Part shown: in pieces, positions 1 to 6,099 of the stretch | Layout: each line of letters starts with the position of its first letter | Numbering within the stretch: the first letter of the stretch is position 1 | Source of the DNA: CAYSHJ01 sp964589725 | GTDB lineage: Bacteria > Planctomycetota > Planctomycetia > Planctomycetales > Planctomycetaceae | Assembly: GCA_964589725.1 (NCBI GenBank) | Contig: CAZPUJ010000505.1 | Span: 1 to 7,175, forward strand | Direction: 5' to 3' | Length of the DNA stretch: 7,175 nucleotides | Position numbers and translations under genes: made by a program | Notes under the pieces: model-generated | What the model saw: the letters and a program-made list of their open reading frames with translations, nothing else | The model's database searches: none | What the model was told of the DNA's origin: nothing

Positions 1-1302
1 CTGCGGCGGCAGAGCTTGATGGGTGACGCGATCAGTCACACTTCGTTACTGGGGATTGTGGCCGGGTTTGTGGTGTCTCAAGGCTTGGTTCGAGCCGGCT
101 GGATTGCCCCATCCACCGAACCATCGATTCGGCATCTGGCGATGTGCGCCGGCGCGGTCGTGGTGGGTGTACTGTCGGCGTGGTTGAGCGAGTCATTGCA
201 GAAGCTGGGCAACGTCGAAAGCAGTGCCGCACTGGGAGTCGTCTTCACCTCGCTGTTCGCGCTGGGCCTGTTGCTTCTGCGGGCAATCGCGGACAACGTC
301 GACCTCGACCCCGATTGCGTGTTGTACGGCACGATCGAAACCACGGTGTTGGAAACGGTCGGTGGCAGCGGCGTGCCGCGAGCCGTCGTTGTCAACGCAG
401 TCGTGCTGGTCATCAATCTTCTGCTGACCATTGGACTGTTCAAAGAACTGCGACTGAGTGCTTTCGATCCAGCGTTGGGGACGACGGTTGGCATTCCCGC
501 ACATGTCATGCACTATGGCTTGATGGGCATCACGGCGATGACGCTTGTCGCCGCGTTCGAGAGCGTGGGGAGCATTCTGGTGATCGCGATGTTAATCGTG
601 CCGCCGGCGACGGCGTACTTGCTGACCGACCGCTTACCGCGGTTGATCGGGTTGAGTTTGTTCATCGCGGCGCTCAGTTCGTTGTTGGGGCACGTCGGGG
701 CGCTGACGTTGCCGCCGCTGATCTTCGACGTAAGCGACGCGAGCACCGCCGGCATGATGGCTGCCGCGGTGGGTTTTCTGTTCGTGCTGGCGATGTGCTT
801 CGGGCCGCGATACGGGTTGCTGAGCCGTTGGCGCCATCATGGTCTGCTGAAACTGCGCATCGCCGGTGAAGACGTGCTCGGTCGGCTGTACCGCTTGGAA
901 GAAACGCCAAGCTCGAATGCCGACGTCGGACGGATTGCCAATCTGTCTCACATTGCCGCGTCACCTGATCGTGCGACGACTTTGCGAGACATCACGACAT
1001 GGAGCTTGTGGGCGCGACTGGCCACGTCCGCGCTGCGCTGGCGCGGTTGGATCGTCGGCCGCGAAGCGGACCTGCACCTCACCGAGCGCGGCCGCGAGGC
1101 GGCTCGGCAATTGGTTCGCTCACATCGATTGTGGGAATCATTCCTCGCGAAACACTTCGTGCTCGGCGAGGGCCGCTTCCACGAGAGTGCCGAACAGATC
1201 GAGCACTTCCTCGATGGCGAATTGATCGCCGAACTCGATCACGATCTCGATCGCCCCGGCGTCGACCCGCACGGCCGCTCAATTCCCAGCCGATCGAAGT
1301 GA
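1..1302 (+). CDS. Metal (Mn/Zn/Fe) ABC transporter permease fused to DtxR-like C-terminal domain, 5' partial
   Basis: Frame 1 is open from the first base to a TGA at 1300-1302, giving 433 visible residues. The first residues, LRRQSLMGDAISH, match the ABC-3 family motif that normally follows the first membrane helix, so the real start is upstream and the TTG at 16 is not it. Hydrophobic segments lie near residues 14-34, 45-66, 76-97, 125-150, 171-208 (probably two helices), 212-240 and 253-275. The family signature GSILVIAMLIVPPATA sits in the long one. The family moves Mn, Zn or Fe across the inner membrane with a separate ATPase and a binding protein. From about residue 280 the protein becomes soluble: EDVLGRLYRLEE, a winged-helix-like stretch, LTERGREAARQLV, HRLWE (375-379), HESAEQIEH (394-402) and DPHGRSIP (422-429). 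These resemble the DtxR/MntR metal-binding and dimerisation domain. No SH3-like third domain follows. The exact metal cannot be told. The fusion reading is strong; a regulatory role for the tail is inference. Confidence 0.93.
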   Translation: MRRQSLMGDAISHTSLLGIVAGFVVSQGLVRAGWIAPSTEPSIRHLAMCAGAVVVGVLSAWLSESLQKLGNVESSAALGVVFTSLFALGLLLLRAIADNVDLDPDCVLYGTIETTVLETVGGSGVPRAVVVNAVVLVINLLLTIGLFKELRLSAFDPALGTTVGIPAHVMHYGLMGITAMTLVAAFESVGSILVIAMLIVPPATAYLLTDRLPRLIGLSLFIAALSSLLGHVGALTLPPLIFDVSDASTAGMMAAAVGFLFVLAMCFGPRYGLLSRWRHHGLLKLRIAGEDVLGRLYRLEETPSSNADVGRIANLSHIAASPDRATTLRDITTWSLWARLATSALRWRGWIVGREADLHLTERGREAARQLVRSHRLWESFLAKHFVLGEGRFHESAEQIEHFLDGELIAELDHDLDRPGVDPHGRSIPSRSK

Positions 1303-1304
1303 CA

Positions 1305-2048
1305 CTAAGGCAGCACGCGAATCCGCAGTTGCTTGAACTCGACCGGCGAGCCTTCGGACTCGAGGCACAGGAACCCAGTTCGCGGTTCGCAGCCAGTGCC
1401 GCCGGAGACTTCGTCGCCGTTGACCCACAGCCGGACCTCGCCGTTGATCGCGCGGACGTAGTAGTGGTTCCACTCGTTGATGCCCTTGCTGAGATTTTTA
1501 CGCGGGAAACTGCGGCTGCTGTTGGGCGCCACGGGCGGAAACGGGGTCATCTTGGACTTGCCGACGGGAAAGACATCTCCGTGTGTCGTGAACCAGTCGG
1601 GCTTCTTGCCGTTATTCTTCTCATATTGCTCGGCGTAACCGTGGTCGAGCACTTGGACCTCGATCCCGTGCGGCAGTTGATTGGGTTTGAGGGCGCTGAG
1701 AGACTCTTCAGTCGCCCACACAAAGATTCCCGAATTGCCACCTGATTTCAGATGCCGCCACTGCGCGACGAGTTCAAAATTGGTGTACGGCTCCTTGGAG
1801 CGGATGACGCCCACGGGGCTGCCGGTGCAGCGACCGACGCCGTTCTTCCAGGACCACGTTTCGGGATCGAGATTGACGTGAGCGAAGTCCTCCTCGCCGA
1901 GTTCCTTCCAACCAAGGCCCGTGCCGTCAATGACCGCCTTCGGCAAAACGGGCGGTTCTTCGGCCTGTGCGGTGGTTCCGCGGAAGACGCTCAAGATGCC
2001 AGCGGTAGTGACAATCAAGGCAAGTAGAAGTTGTGGCTTTGAGTTCAT
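1305..2048 (-). CDS. Secreted DUF1080 (3-keto-disaccharide hydrolase-like) protein
   Basis: This 247-residue protein starts with a Sec-type signal peptide: a Lys at position 4, a hydrophobic core at about 7-22, and an AQA site that predicts cleavage after residue 29. The mature part is a single DUF1080 domain with a concanavalin-like jelly-roll fold. Visible family features are GGNSGIFVW (103-111), GIEVQVLD (128-135), a WNHYYVRAINGEVRLWVNG strand pair, and a C-terminal GFLCLESEGSPVEFKQLRIR. The family includes 3-keto-disaccharide hydrolases and is greatly expanded in planctomycetes, where it is linked to sugar breakdown outside the cytoplasm; the substrate of this copy is unknown. The N-terminal motif, usually like LFNGKDLTGW, is replaced here by VIDGTGLGWKEL. 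The ATG is supported by a GAGG at 2059-2056, 7 nt upstream. The stop is 2 bp from the stop of the convergent permease gene. It has no co-directional neighbour in the window, so it is probably monocistronic. Confidence 0.9.
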   Translation of the reverse strand: MNSKPQLLLALIVTTAGILSVFRGTTAQAEEPPVLPKAVIDGTGLGWKELGEEDFAHVNLDPETWSWKNGVGRCTGSPVGVIRSKEPYTNFELVAQWRHLKSGGNSGIFVWATEESLSALKPNQLPHGIEVQVLDHGYAEQYEKNNGKKPDWFTTHGDVFPVGKSKMTPFPPVAPNSSRSFPRKNLSKGINEWNHYYVRAINGEVRLWVNGDEVSGGTGCEPRTGFLCLESEGSPVEFKQLRIRVLP

Positions 2049-2251
2049 GGGTCGTCCTCAATGTGGTCAATCGGCAATGCACCAGTGCTCCCGGGCCAGC
2101 ACTCCGAATGCTTCCCGTACCCGAACGCTCGGACTCGGAGCATCGTGGCCCCAGATTGGCCGACTTGCAACCGTGCGGCAAATCCATTCCAAGTGTGTCG
2201 CGCCGCGACGCCATACGACGCATCCACCACGCAATTTTAGCGAGCTTGGCA
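2049..2251. promoter_or_regulatory. Divergent intergenic region between the DUF1080 and amidohydrolase genes
   Basis: This 203-bp gap separates two genes transcribed away from each other, so promoters for both should lie here. I could not find a convincing -35/-10 pair on either strand. The only structure seen is a short inverted repeat, AGTGCT at 2084-2089 and AGCACT at 2098-2103, with an 8-nt loop. It lies 36-55 bp upstream of the DUF1080 start and could be an operator or chance. A GAGG ribosome-binding site for DUF1080 (minus strand, 2059-2056) lies at its left edge. Confidence 0.4.
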
Positions 2252-3430
2252 ATGTACGACTTCGTTCTTACCAACGGCACCGTGATTGATCCGGCAGCCG
2301 GATTGAATGCTCAGCGAAACGTCGTTCTGCAAGGGGGCCGAGTGGCAGCGATCCTTGATCCGGCCACCACGGTAGTGGCTCGGCAGACGCTGGATTGCAC
2401 GCGCCTGTTGGTCGTGCCGGGGTTGATCGACTTTCATGTGCATGTCTTTCCCGGAGTCAGCAACTTCGGTGTTGATCCCGACGAGACGTGTTTGGCTCGC
2501 GGAGTGACGACGGTGCTGGATTTCGGAACGGCGGGTGGGTTGATCTTTGATGGGTTTCGGCGGTTTGTGATCGACGCCGCGAAGACTCGCGTCAAAGCGT
2601 TGATGTTGATTGCCGGGCAAGGGCTGATCAGCAGCAACGACACGAAGCCGGCGCTCGGCGAATTGTGGGACATCGCATATTGCGATGTCGCCGGCTGCGT
2701 GCAGGCGGTCGAGAAGCATCGCGACTGCGTGGCCGGTATCAAGGTGCGGTGCATGGACAACATCTCGCGCGACGGCCAGAACGAGGCCGAGGGCTTGCGG
2801 CGTGCGCGGCTGGCGGCCGATGAAACCAAGCTGCCGCTGGTCGTGCACCCGGCCAATTCGTCGCTGAAGATTCACCACATCCTGGAGACGCTGCGAACCG
2901 GCGACGTGTTGACTCACTGCTACCACGACAAGAACTGCAAGCTGGTCGACGCGAGCACTCAGGTTTGGCCGATCCTTCGCGAGAAGCAGCGCGAAGGAGT
3001 GCTGCTCGATGTCGGTCACGGGTCCGGCAGCTTTTCGTGGCGTGTCGCGGAAGCGATGTTGGATCAAGGCGTCTTGCCGGACTTCATCGGCAGCGACTTG
3101 CACTCCTACAACGTGCATGGGCCGGTGTTCGACTTGGTCACGACGCTCAGCAAGTTCCTGCATTTGGGAATGAGCGTTCCGGAAATCATTCGTCGATCGA
3201 CAAGCAACTGCGCGGCGTGGCTCGGCATGGCGGACGAAATCGGCACTTTGAAGCCCGGAGCCTGCGCCGACATCGCAGTGCTGGACATCGTCAATGGCGA
3301 ATTCCCGCTGACGGATGCGGAAGGCTTCACCGAAGTCGCAACTCGTCGCCTTGATGTCAAAGCGTGCTTTCGCGCTGGTCATCGAGTTGGCGTGCTGCCG
3401 AAGCCAGATGCTCGGCAGCCGCGCATCTGA
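2252..3430 (+). CDS. COG3964-type metallo-amidohydrolase/deacetylase
   Basis: This 392-residue protein belongs to the amidohydrolase superfamily (TIM barrel with a metal centre, flanked by a small beta-sandwich). Metal-site residues are visible in the expected order: H62-x-H64 in DFHVHVF, K164 in AGIKVR (the usual carboxylated lysine), H199 in VVHPANS, H222 in LTHCYHD and D282 in GSDLHS. The stretch DVGHGSGSFSW (253-263) and the PGACADIAVLD strand near the C terminus are typical of the COG3964 branch. That branch is often mislabelled dihydroorotase; characterised relatives act as deacetylases or esterases on acylated hydroxy-acids. The substrate here cannot be told. No signal peptide is seen, so it is cytosolic. 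The frame is open upstream to a possible start at 2033, but the family N terminus (MYDFVLTNGTVIDPA) begins exactly at the ATG at 2252, and the upstream part is low-complexity and overlaps the DUF1080 start. The ribosome-binding site is weak. It converges on the S51 gene with a 37-bp gap. Confidence 0.9.
   Translation: MYDFVLTNGTVIDPAAGLNAQRNVVLQGGRVAAILDPATTVVARQTLDCTRLLVVPGLIDFHVHVFPGVSNFGVDPDETCLARGVTTVLDFGTAGGLIFDGFRRFVIDAAKTRVKALMLIAGQGLISSNDTKPALGELWDIAYCDVAGCVQAVEKHRDCVAGIKVRCMDNISRDGQNEAEGLRRARLAADETKLPLVVHPANSSLKIHHILETLRTGDVLTHCYHDKNCKLVDASTQVWPILREKQREGVLLDVGHGSGSFSWRVAEAMLDQGVLPDFIGSDLHSYNVHGPVFDLVTTLSKFLHLGMSVPEIIRRSTSNCAAWLGMADEIGTLKPGACADIAVLDIVNGEFPLTDAEGFTEVATRRLDVKACFRAGHRVGVLPKPDARQPRI
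3406..3428. terminator. Hairpin at the convergent gene ends, possible bidirectional terminator
   Basis: AGATGC (3406-3411) pairs with GCATCT (3423-3428). Inside it, after one T/C mismatch, CGG (3413-3415) pairs with CCG (3419-3421) around a CAG loop. The hairpin covers the last codons of the amidohydrolase gene and lies about 40 bp past the S51 stop on the other strand, so it could act on both transcripts. No T-run follows on either side, which argues against a standard intrinsic terminator. Confidence 0.25.
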
Positions 3431-3467
3431 CGTTGCTCGGACAGATGCAAAGCGAGCGTCGCCTTGG

Positions 3468-4445
3468 TTACCGCCCCAACGTCGTCTCTTCGCGGAGCAA
3501 TTGTGTGTGGGCGGTTTCGGTCTTTTTCAGCACGGCCGATTCGCGCGGGCCAAGCTCGTGCCAGGCAATCGTCCGGCCTCCGGCGGATTTCAAGAAGACA
3601 TGCACGCTGCCATCACCGAGTACCTCCAAATGATTACCTCGGACGATGAGCGCCGCCGGCTCTTCGACCGCCAGACCGACCATCTGTCGTCCGGTACCGC
3701 GCCGGCCCCTGAGCTCATCAAGTCGTTGGGAATCTCGGAACAGGCCAAGAAATCGTTCCAAGCGTCCGCCACGTGACTGGAAATGTTGTTCCACGATCGC
3801 GCCAGTCATCAGTCCGAATCCATGCGCCGCGATGGCATTGGCGGGAGCCTCGTCATGTTCGCGTTCTGACCAGAGCGTCATGATTTCCGGAATCGCGGCG
3901 GTCCCGGCCGAAGTGCCGCCAACCACGCCGCCTCGCGCGAGCACGCGGCGCAATGCAATTTGAAATCGCGTTTGATCGGGATGATGGGCCACAAACCGGT
4001 AATTCAGTCGCAACTGCGAACCACCCGAAAACCAGACGCCGGTTGCCTCGTTAATTGGCTCCACGAACGAACGGGAATCGGCGTCGTCCGGGTCGTCGGT
4101 GTAAAGAAACTCGAAGTTGGAAACTTCTTGGCGTTCCCGTAAACTCACCCATCCCGAATACCGAAACTCCAGGGTCGCGACCAAATCGTGCTCGCTTTCG
4201 AAATCACCGACTCGATACCCAGCCGATGGCACGAACACGATCTTCGCTCGCTGGCCTCCCGCCAATTCCACGAACCGATCAAACACATCGTCCGTGACCG
4301 TGCCACCGCCATGCAACACCAACGCGCCCGGCTGCTGCGGATCATTCGGCTTGGGCAATCCCAGAATGTTGTCATCGCCGAAGGTCGTGAACACGCAAAG
4401 AAGCAGGCACGCCGTTGCCAATCCCGTTCGAGAAAGATTCCTCAT
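3468..4445 (-). CDS. Secreted peptidase S51 (cyanophycinase-like) family protein
   Basis: This 325-residue protein opens with a short signal peptide: RNLSR, then a hydrophobic core at about 8-22, with mature sequence from about DDN at 24-26. The rest matches peptidase family S51, serine hydrolases that include cyanophycinase and dipeptidase E. Visible motifs are LVLHGGG (42-48), IVFVPSAG (69-76), VWFSGGSQLRL (137-147), the nucleophile motif GGTSAG with Ser179, and VEQHF (218-222) followed by R225, R228 and R231. In cyanophycinase the last motif is DQHF followed by R-x-R-x-x-R and binds the aspartate-arginine substrate. Here Asp is Glu and one Gly appears inserted, so the substrate may differ. 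The start at 4445 is chosen because the signal peptide begins there and a GGA lies 7 nt upstream (4455-4453). It starts 4 bp after the DUF1501 stop, so the two are co-transcribed and probably translationally coupled. Secretion suggests digestion of peptide material outside the cytoplasm, which is inference. Confidence 0.87.
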   Translation of the reverse strand: MRNLSRTGLATACLLLCVFTTFGDDNILGLPKPNDPQQPGALVLHGGGTVTDDVFDRFVELAGGQRAKIVFVPSAGYRVGDFESEHDLVATLEFRYSGWVSLRERQEVSNFEFLYTDDPDDADSRSFVEPINEATGVWFSGGSQLRLNYRFVAHHPDQTRFQIALRRVLARGGVVGGTSAGTAAIPEIMTLWSEREHDEAPANAIAAHGFGLMTGAIVEQHFQSRGGRLERFLGLFRDSQRLDELRGRRGTGRQMVGLAVEEPAALIVRGNHLEVLGDGSVHVFLKSAGGRTIAWHELGPRESAVLKKTETAHTQLLREETTLGR

Positions 4446-4449
4446 TCGT

Positions 4450-5892
4450 TCATCCGTTTTGCAGCACATCCCAGATCGGTTCGCCGCCGTGGGCGATGTG
4501 GACCGGACGGCCAAGGGGATCGGGGACGGTCAGATGCGGGTCGATGCCGAGCAACTGATAGATCGTCGCGACGATGTCGCCGGGCGAGACTGGATGGCTG
4601 ATCGGGTACGCCGCCTGCTTGTCGCTTTCACCGAAGACGCAACCGGGCTTCACGCCGCCACCGGTGAGCAGGCTGAAACCGCATTGCGGCCAATGGTCTC
4701 GGCCGGCCTTGCCGTTGACCTTCGGCGAGCGGCCCATCTCGCCCATCACGACGACCAGCGTGCTGTCGAGCAGGCCGCGCGATTCGAGGTCTTCGATCAG
4801 CGTGGGATACGCCTTGTCGAGGATCGGCAAGTTCGCGTCTTTCAACATTCCGAAGTTGTTTTCGTGCATGTCATACGAATGTCCGTACTTTCCGAAGATT
4901 TCGGCATGGACGCTGATGAACGGCACACTTGCCTCGACGAGTCGCCGGGCCACCAGCAAGCTTGAGCCGCTCATATTGCGGCCGTAGCAATCACGCAGCG
5001 AGTCTGGTTCGCGTGACAGATCGAAGGCGTCGCGCGTCTTGCTCGACGTCAGCATGTCAAACGCTCGTTGTTGGAAGTGATTGAGTCGCTCGACGGCTCC
5101 GGACTGGCGCGTCTTTTCGAACTGAGCATCAAGCTGGTCGAGAATCGATCGTCGACGATCCAGGCGATTCGCGGTGACGTCCGGCAGTTCATCCAGCGAC
5201 GCCAACTTCGGTTCGCCTAGGGGGATGACCTGAACGTAGAACGCGAAGCGCGGTTCGCGATCGAACTTCGGTTCACAGACGCTGAAGAGCGGATCGTATT
5301 GGCTTCCCAAGAACCCGCCGTATGGTCCCGGCCGCCGAATGCCGGGGTACATTGAACTCTCGCCCCATCCGGGATAACACGGCATGCAGACCGCTCCCGG
5401 CATGTCGTGTGGGCTCATGCCGAGATACTGACAGATCGCGCCGATGTCGGGCGGGTCAGTCGGTTCAGGCCGCAACTGAGCGAAGTTGCCGCCGCTGTAG
5501 CCAGTCATGATATTCAGCGGGTTGTGAGCGTTGTAGCCGTGCGTGACCGACCGAATCAGACACGCCTTGTGCATGAGCTTGGCTGTGTTCGGCAAGTGCT
5601 CGCAGATTTGCAGCCCCGGCAGCGACGTGCTGATTGGCTGAAACTCGCCGCGTACTTCGATGGGCGCGTCCGGTTTCATGTCGAACATGTCCTGCTGGCT
5701 CGGCCCGCCGAGCAGATTGAACAAGATCACCGACTTCGCTCGCCCTGGCCGCGTCGCCGGATTCGATTCCGCTGCGCGCAGCAATCGCGGCAAGCTCATC
5801 CCCGCGAACAGCGACAGCCCACCGACTCGCATTAACTCGCGGCGAGTCACTCCGTCACACAGTCTCGACGACTGGCCAAGAACCGTGAGCAT
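4450..5892 (-). CDS. DUF1501 protein with Tat signal
   Basis: This 480-residue protein has a twin-arginine signal: TRRELMRVGG with Arg17-Arg18, then a hydrophobic stretch LSLFAGMSLPRLL. It is therefore expected to be exported folded through Tat. The DUF1501 domain fills the rest. Near the start is LFNLLGGPSQQDMFDMKP (57-74). Further on are SVHAEIFGKYGHSYDMHENNF, VVVMGEMGRSP (about 380-390), GRDHWP (397-402), and a C-terminal PVSPGDIVATIYQLLGID. The family is related to sulfatases and alkaline phosphatases and is hugely expanded in planctomycetes, but its reactions are largely undefined; the Asp/His-rich motifs fit a metal site. The ATG at 5892 is preferred because a GGAG lies 8 nt upstream; a TTG at 5910 would add six residues but has no such support. 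In planctomycetes these genes usually sit beside a DUF1549/DUF1553 cytochrome-like partner. Here the partner is the S51 gene, 4 bp downstream. Confidence 0.93.
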   Translation of the reverse strand: MLTVLGQSSRLCDGVTRRELMRVGGLSLFAGMSLPRLLRAAESNPATRPGRAKSVILFNLLGGPSQQDMFDMKPDAPIEVRGEFQPISTSLPGLQICEHLPNTAKLMHKACLIRSVTHGYNAHNPLNIMTGYSGGNFAQLRPEPTDPPDIGAICQYLGMSPHDMPGAVCMPCYPGWGESSMYPGIRRPGPYGGFLGSQYDPLFSVCEPKFDREPRFAFYVQVIPLGEPKLASLDELPDVTANRLDRRRSILDQLDAQFEKTRQSGAVERLNHFQQRAFDMLTSSKTRDAFDLSREPDSLRDCYGRNMSGSSLLVARRLVEASVPFISVHAEIFGKYGHSYDMHENNFGMLKDANLPILDKAYPTLIEDLESRGLLDSTLVVVMGEMGRSPKVNGKAGRDHWPQCGFSLLTGGGVKPGCVFGESDKQAAYPISHPVSPGDIVATIYQLLGIDPHLTVPDPLGRPVHIAHGGEPIWDVLQNG

Positions 5893-5933
5893 GGCGTGAT
5901 CTCCAGGCAAATCACTTCGGACAAAACAGCAGC

Positions 5934-5962
5934 ATTGTACCGGCGGCTGTCGCGCCGCTAAA
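5934..5962 (-). promoter_or_regulatory. Candidate promoter of the DUF1501-S51 operon
   Basis: On the minus strand TACAAT (5939-5934) matches the -10 consensus at five of six positions. A weak -35, TTTAGC (5962-5957), lies 17 bp upstream. This would put the transcript start near 5927 and leave a leader of about 35 nt with the GGAG site in it. The spacer also holds an inverted repeat, GCGGC (5943-5947) and GCCGC (5954-5958), which a repressor could bind. The call rests on pattern only; planctomycete promoters are poorly defined. Confidence 0.33.
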
Positions 5963-6017
5963 CCCCAAAGACACCAAATGGCTTCTCTCGGATTCGTTCA
6001 ACGTGGACAATCGGCCC

Positions 6018-6082
6018 GTTCGTCGTTCCCGCTTTAGCCGGTTGCATGGCCGTCGGTTCCGCCTGAAGGCGGGACGACGAAC
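6018..6082. repeat. Inverted pair of REP-like units (REPIN-like element)
   Basis: Two units of about 24 nt face each other. The right unit (6059-6082, plus strand) is a hairpin, CCGCC-TGAA-GGCGG, followed by GACGACGAAC. The left unit (6041-6018, read on the minus strand) is CCGGC-TAAA-GCGGG followed by AACGACGAAC. The ends pair perfectly over 9 bp (GTTCGTCGT at 6018-6026 with ACGACGAAC at 6074-6082), and the arms extend to 14-15 bp with a one-base indel. A 17-nt spacer (6042-6058) separates them. This is the layout of REPIN/BIME elements, in which small palindromic units with a conserved tail are mobilised as inverted pairs by a RAYT transposase. No transposase is in the window. The element ends 6 bp before the ribosome-binding site of the next gene, so it is probably part of that leader RNA. 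Similar short palindromes with such tails are common in planctomycete intergenic DNA (from memory). Confidence 0.6.
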
Positions 6083-6099
6083 TCCTTCAGGACATCCTC

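Noticed and set aside
1216..1230. GGCGA/TCGCC inverted repeat as a terminator for DUF1080
   Set aside because: It is a 5-bp stem inside the permease coding region with no T-run on either strand, so chance is the simpler explanation.
2033..2251. N-terminal extension of the amidohydrolase to a start at 2033
   Set aside because: The extra 73 residues are Arg/Pro/Ser-rich, resemble no signal peptide or domain, and overlap the divergent DUF1080 start. The family N terminus begins at 2252.
2237..3382. 381-codon open frame on the minus strand
   Set aside because: It lies antisense to the amidohydrolase gene, which has clear family motifs. Its translation is rich in Arg, His and Gln without any recognisable motif, and its start has no support. 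It is a by-product of GC-rich codon use.
4117..4965. 282-codon open frame on the plus strand
   Set aside because: It crosses the S51/DUF1501 junction antisense to both genes and shows no family motif or hydrophobic pattern.
5943..5958. GCGGC/GCCGC hairpin as another REP-like unit
   Set aside because: It lacks the ACGACGAAC tail and the 4-nt loop shared by the two units at 6018-6082, so I noted it only as a possible operator in the promoter spacer.
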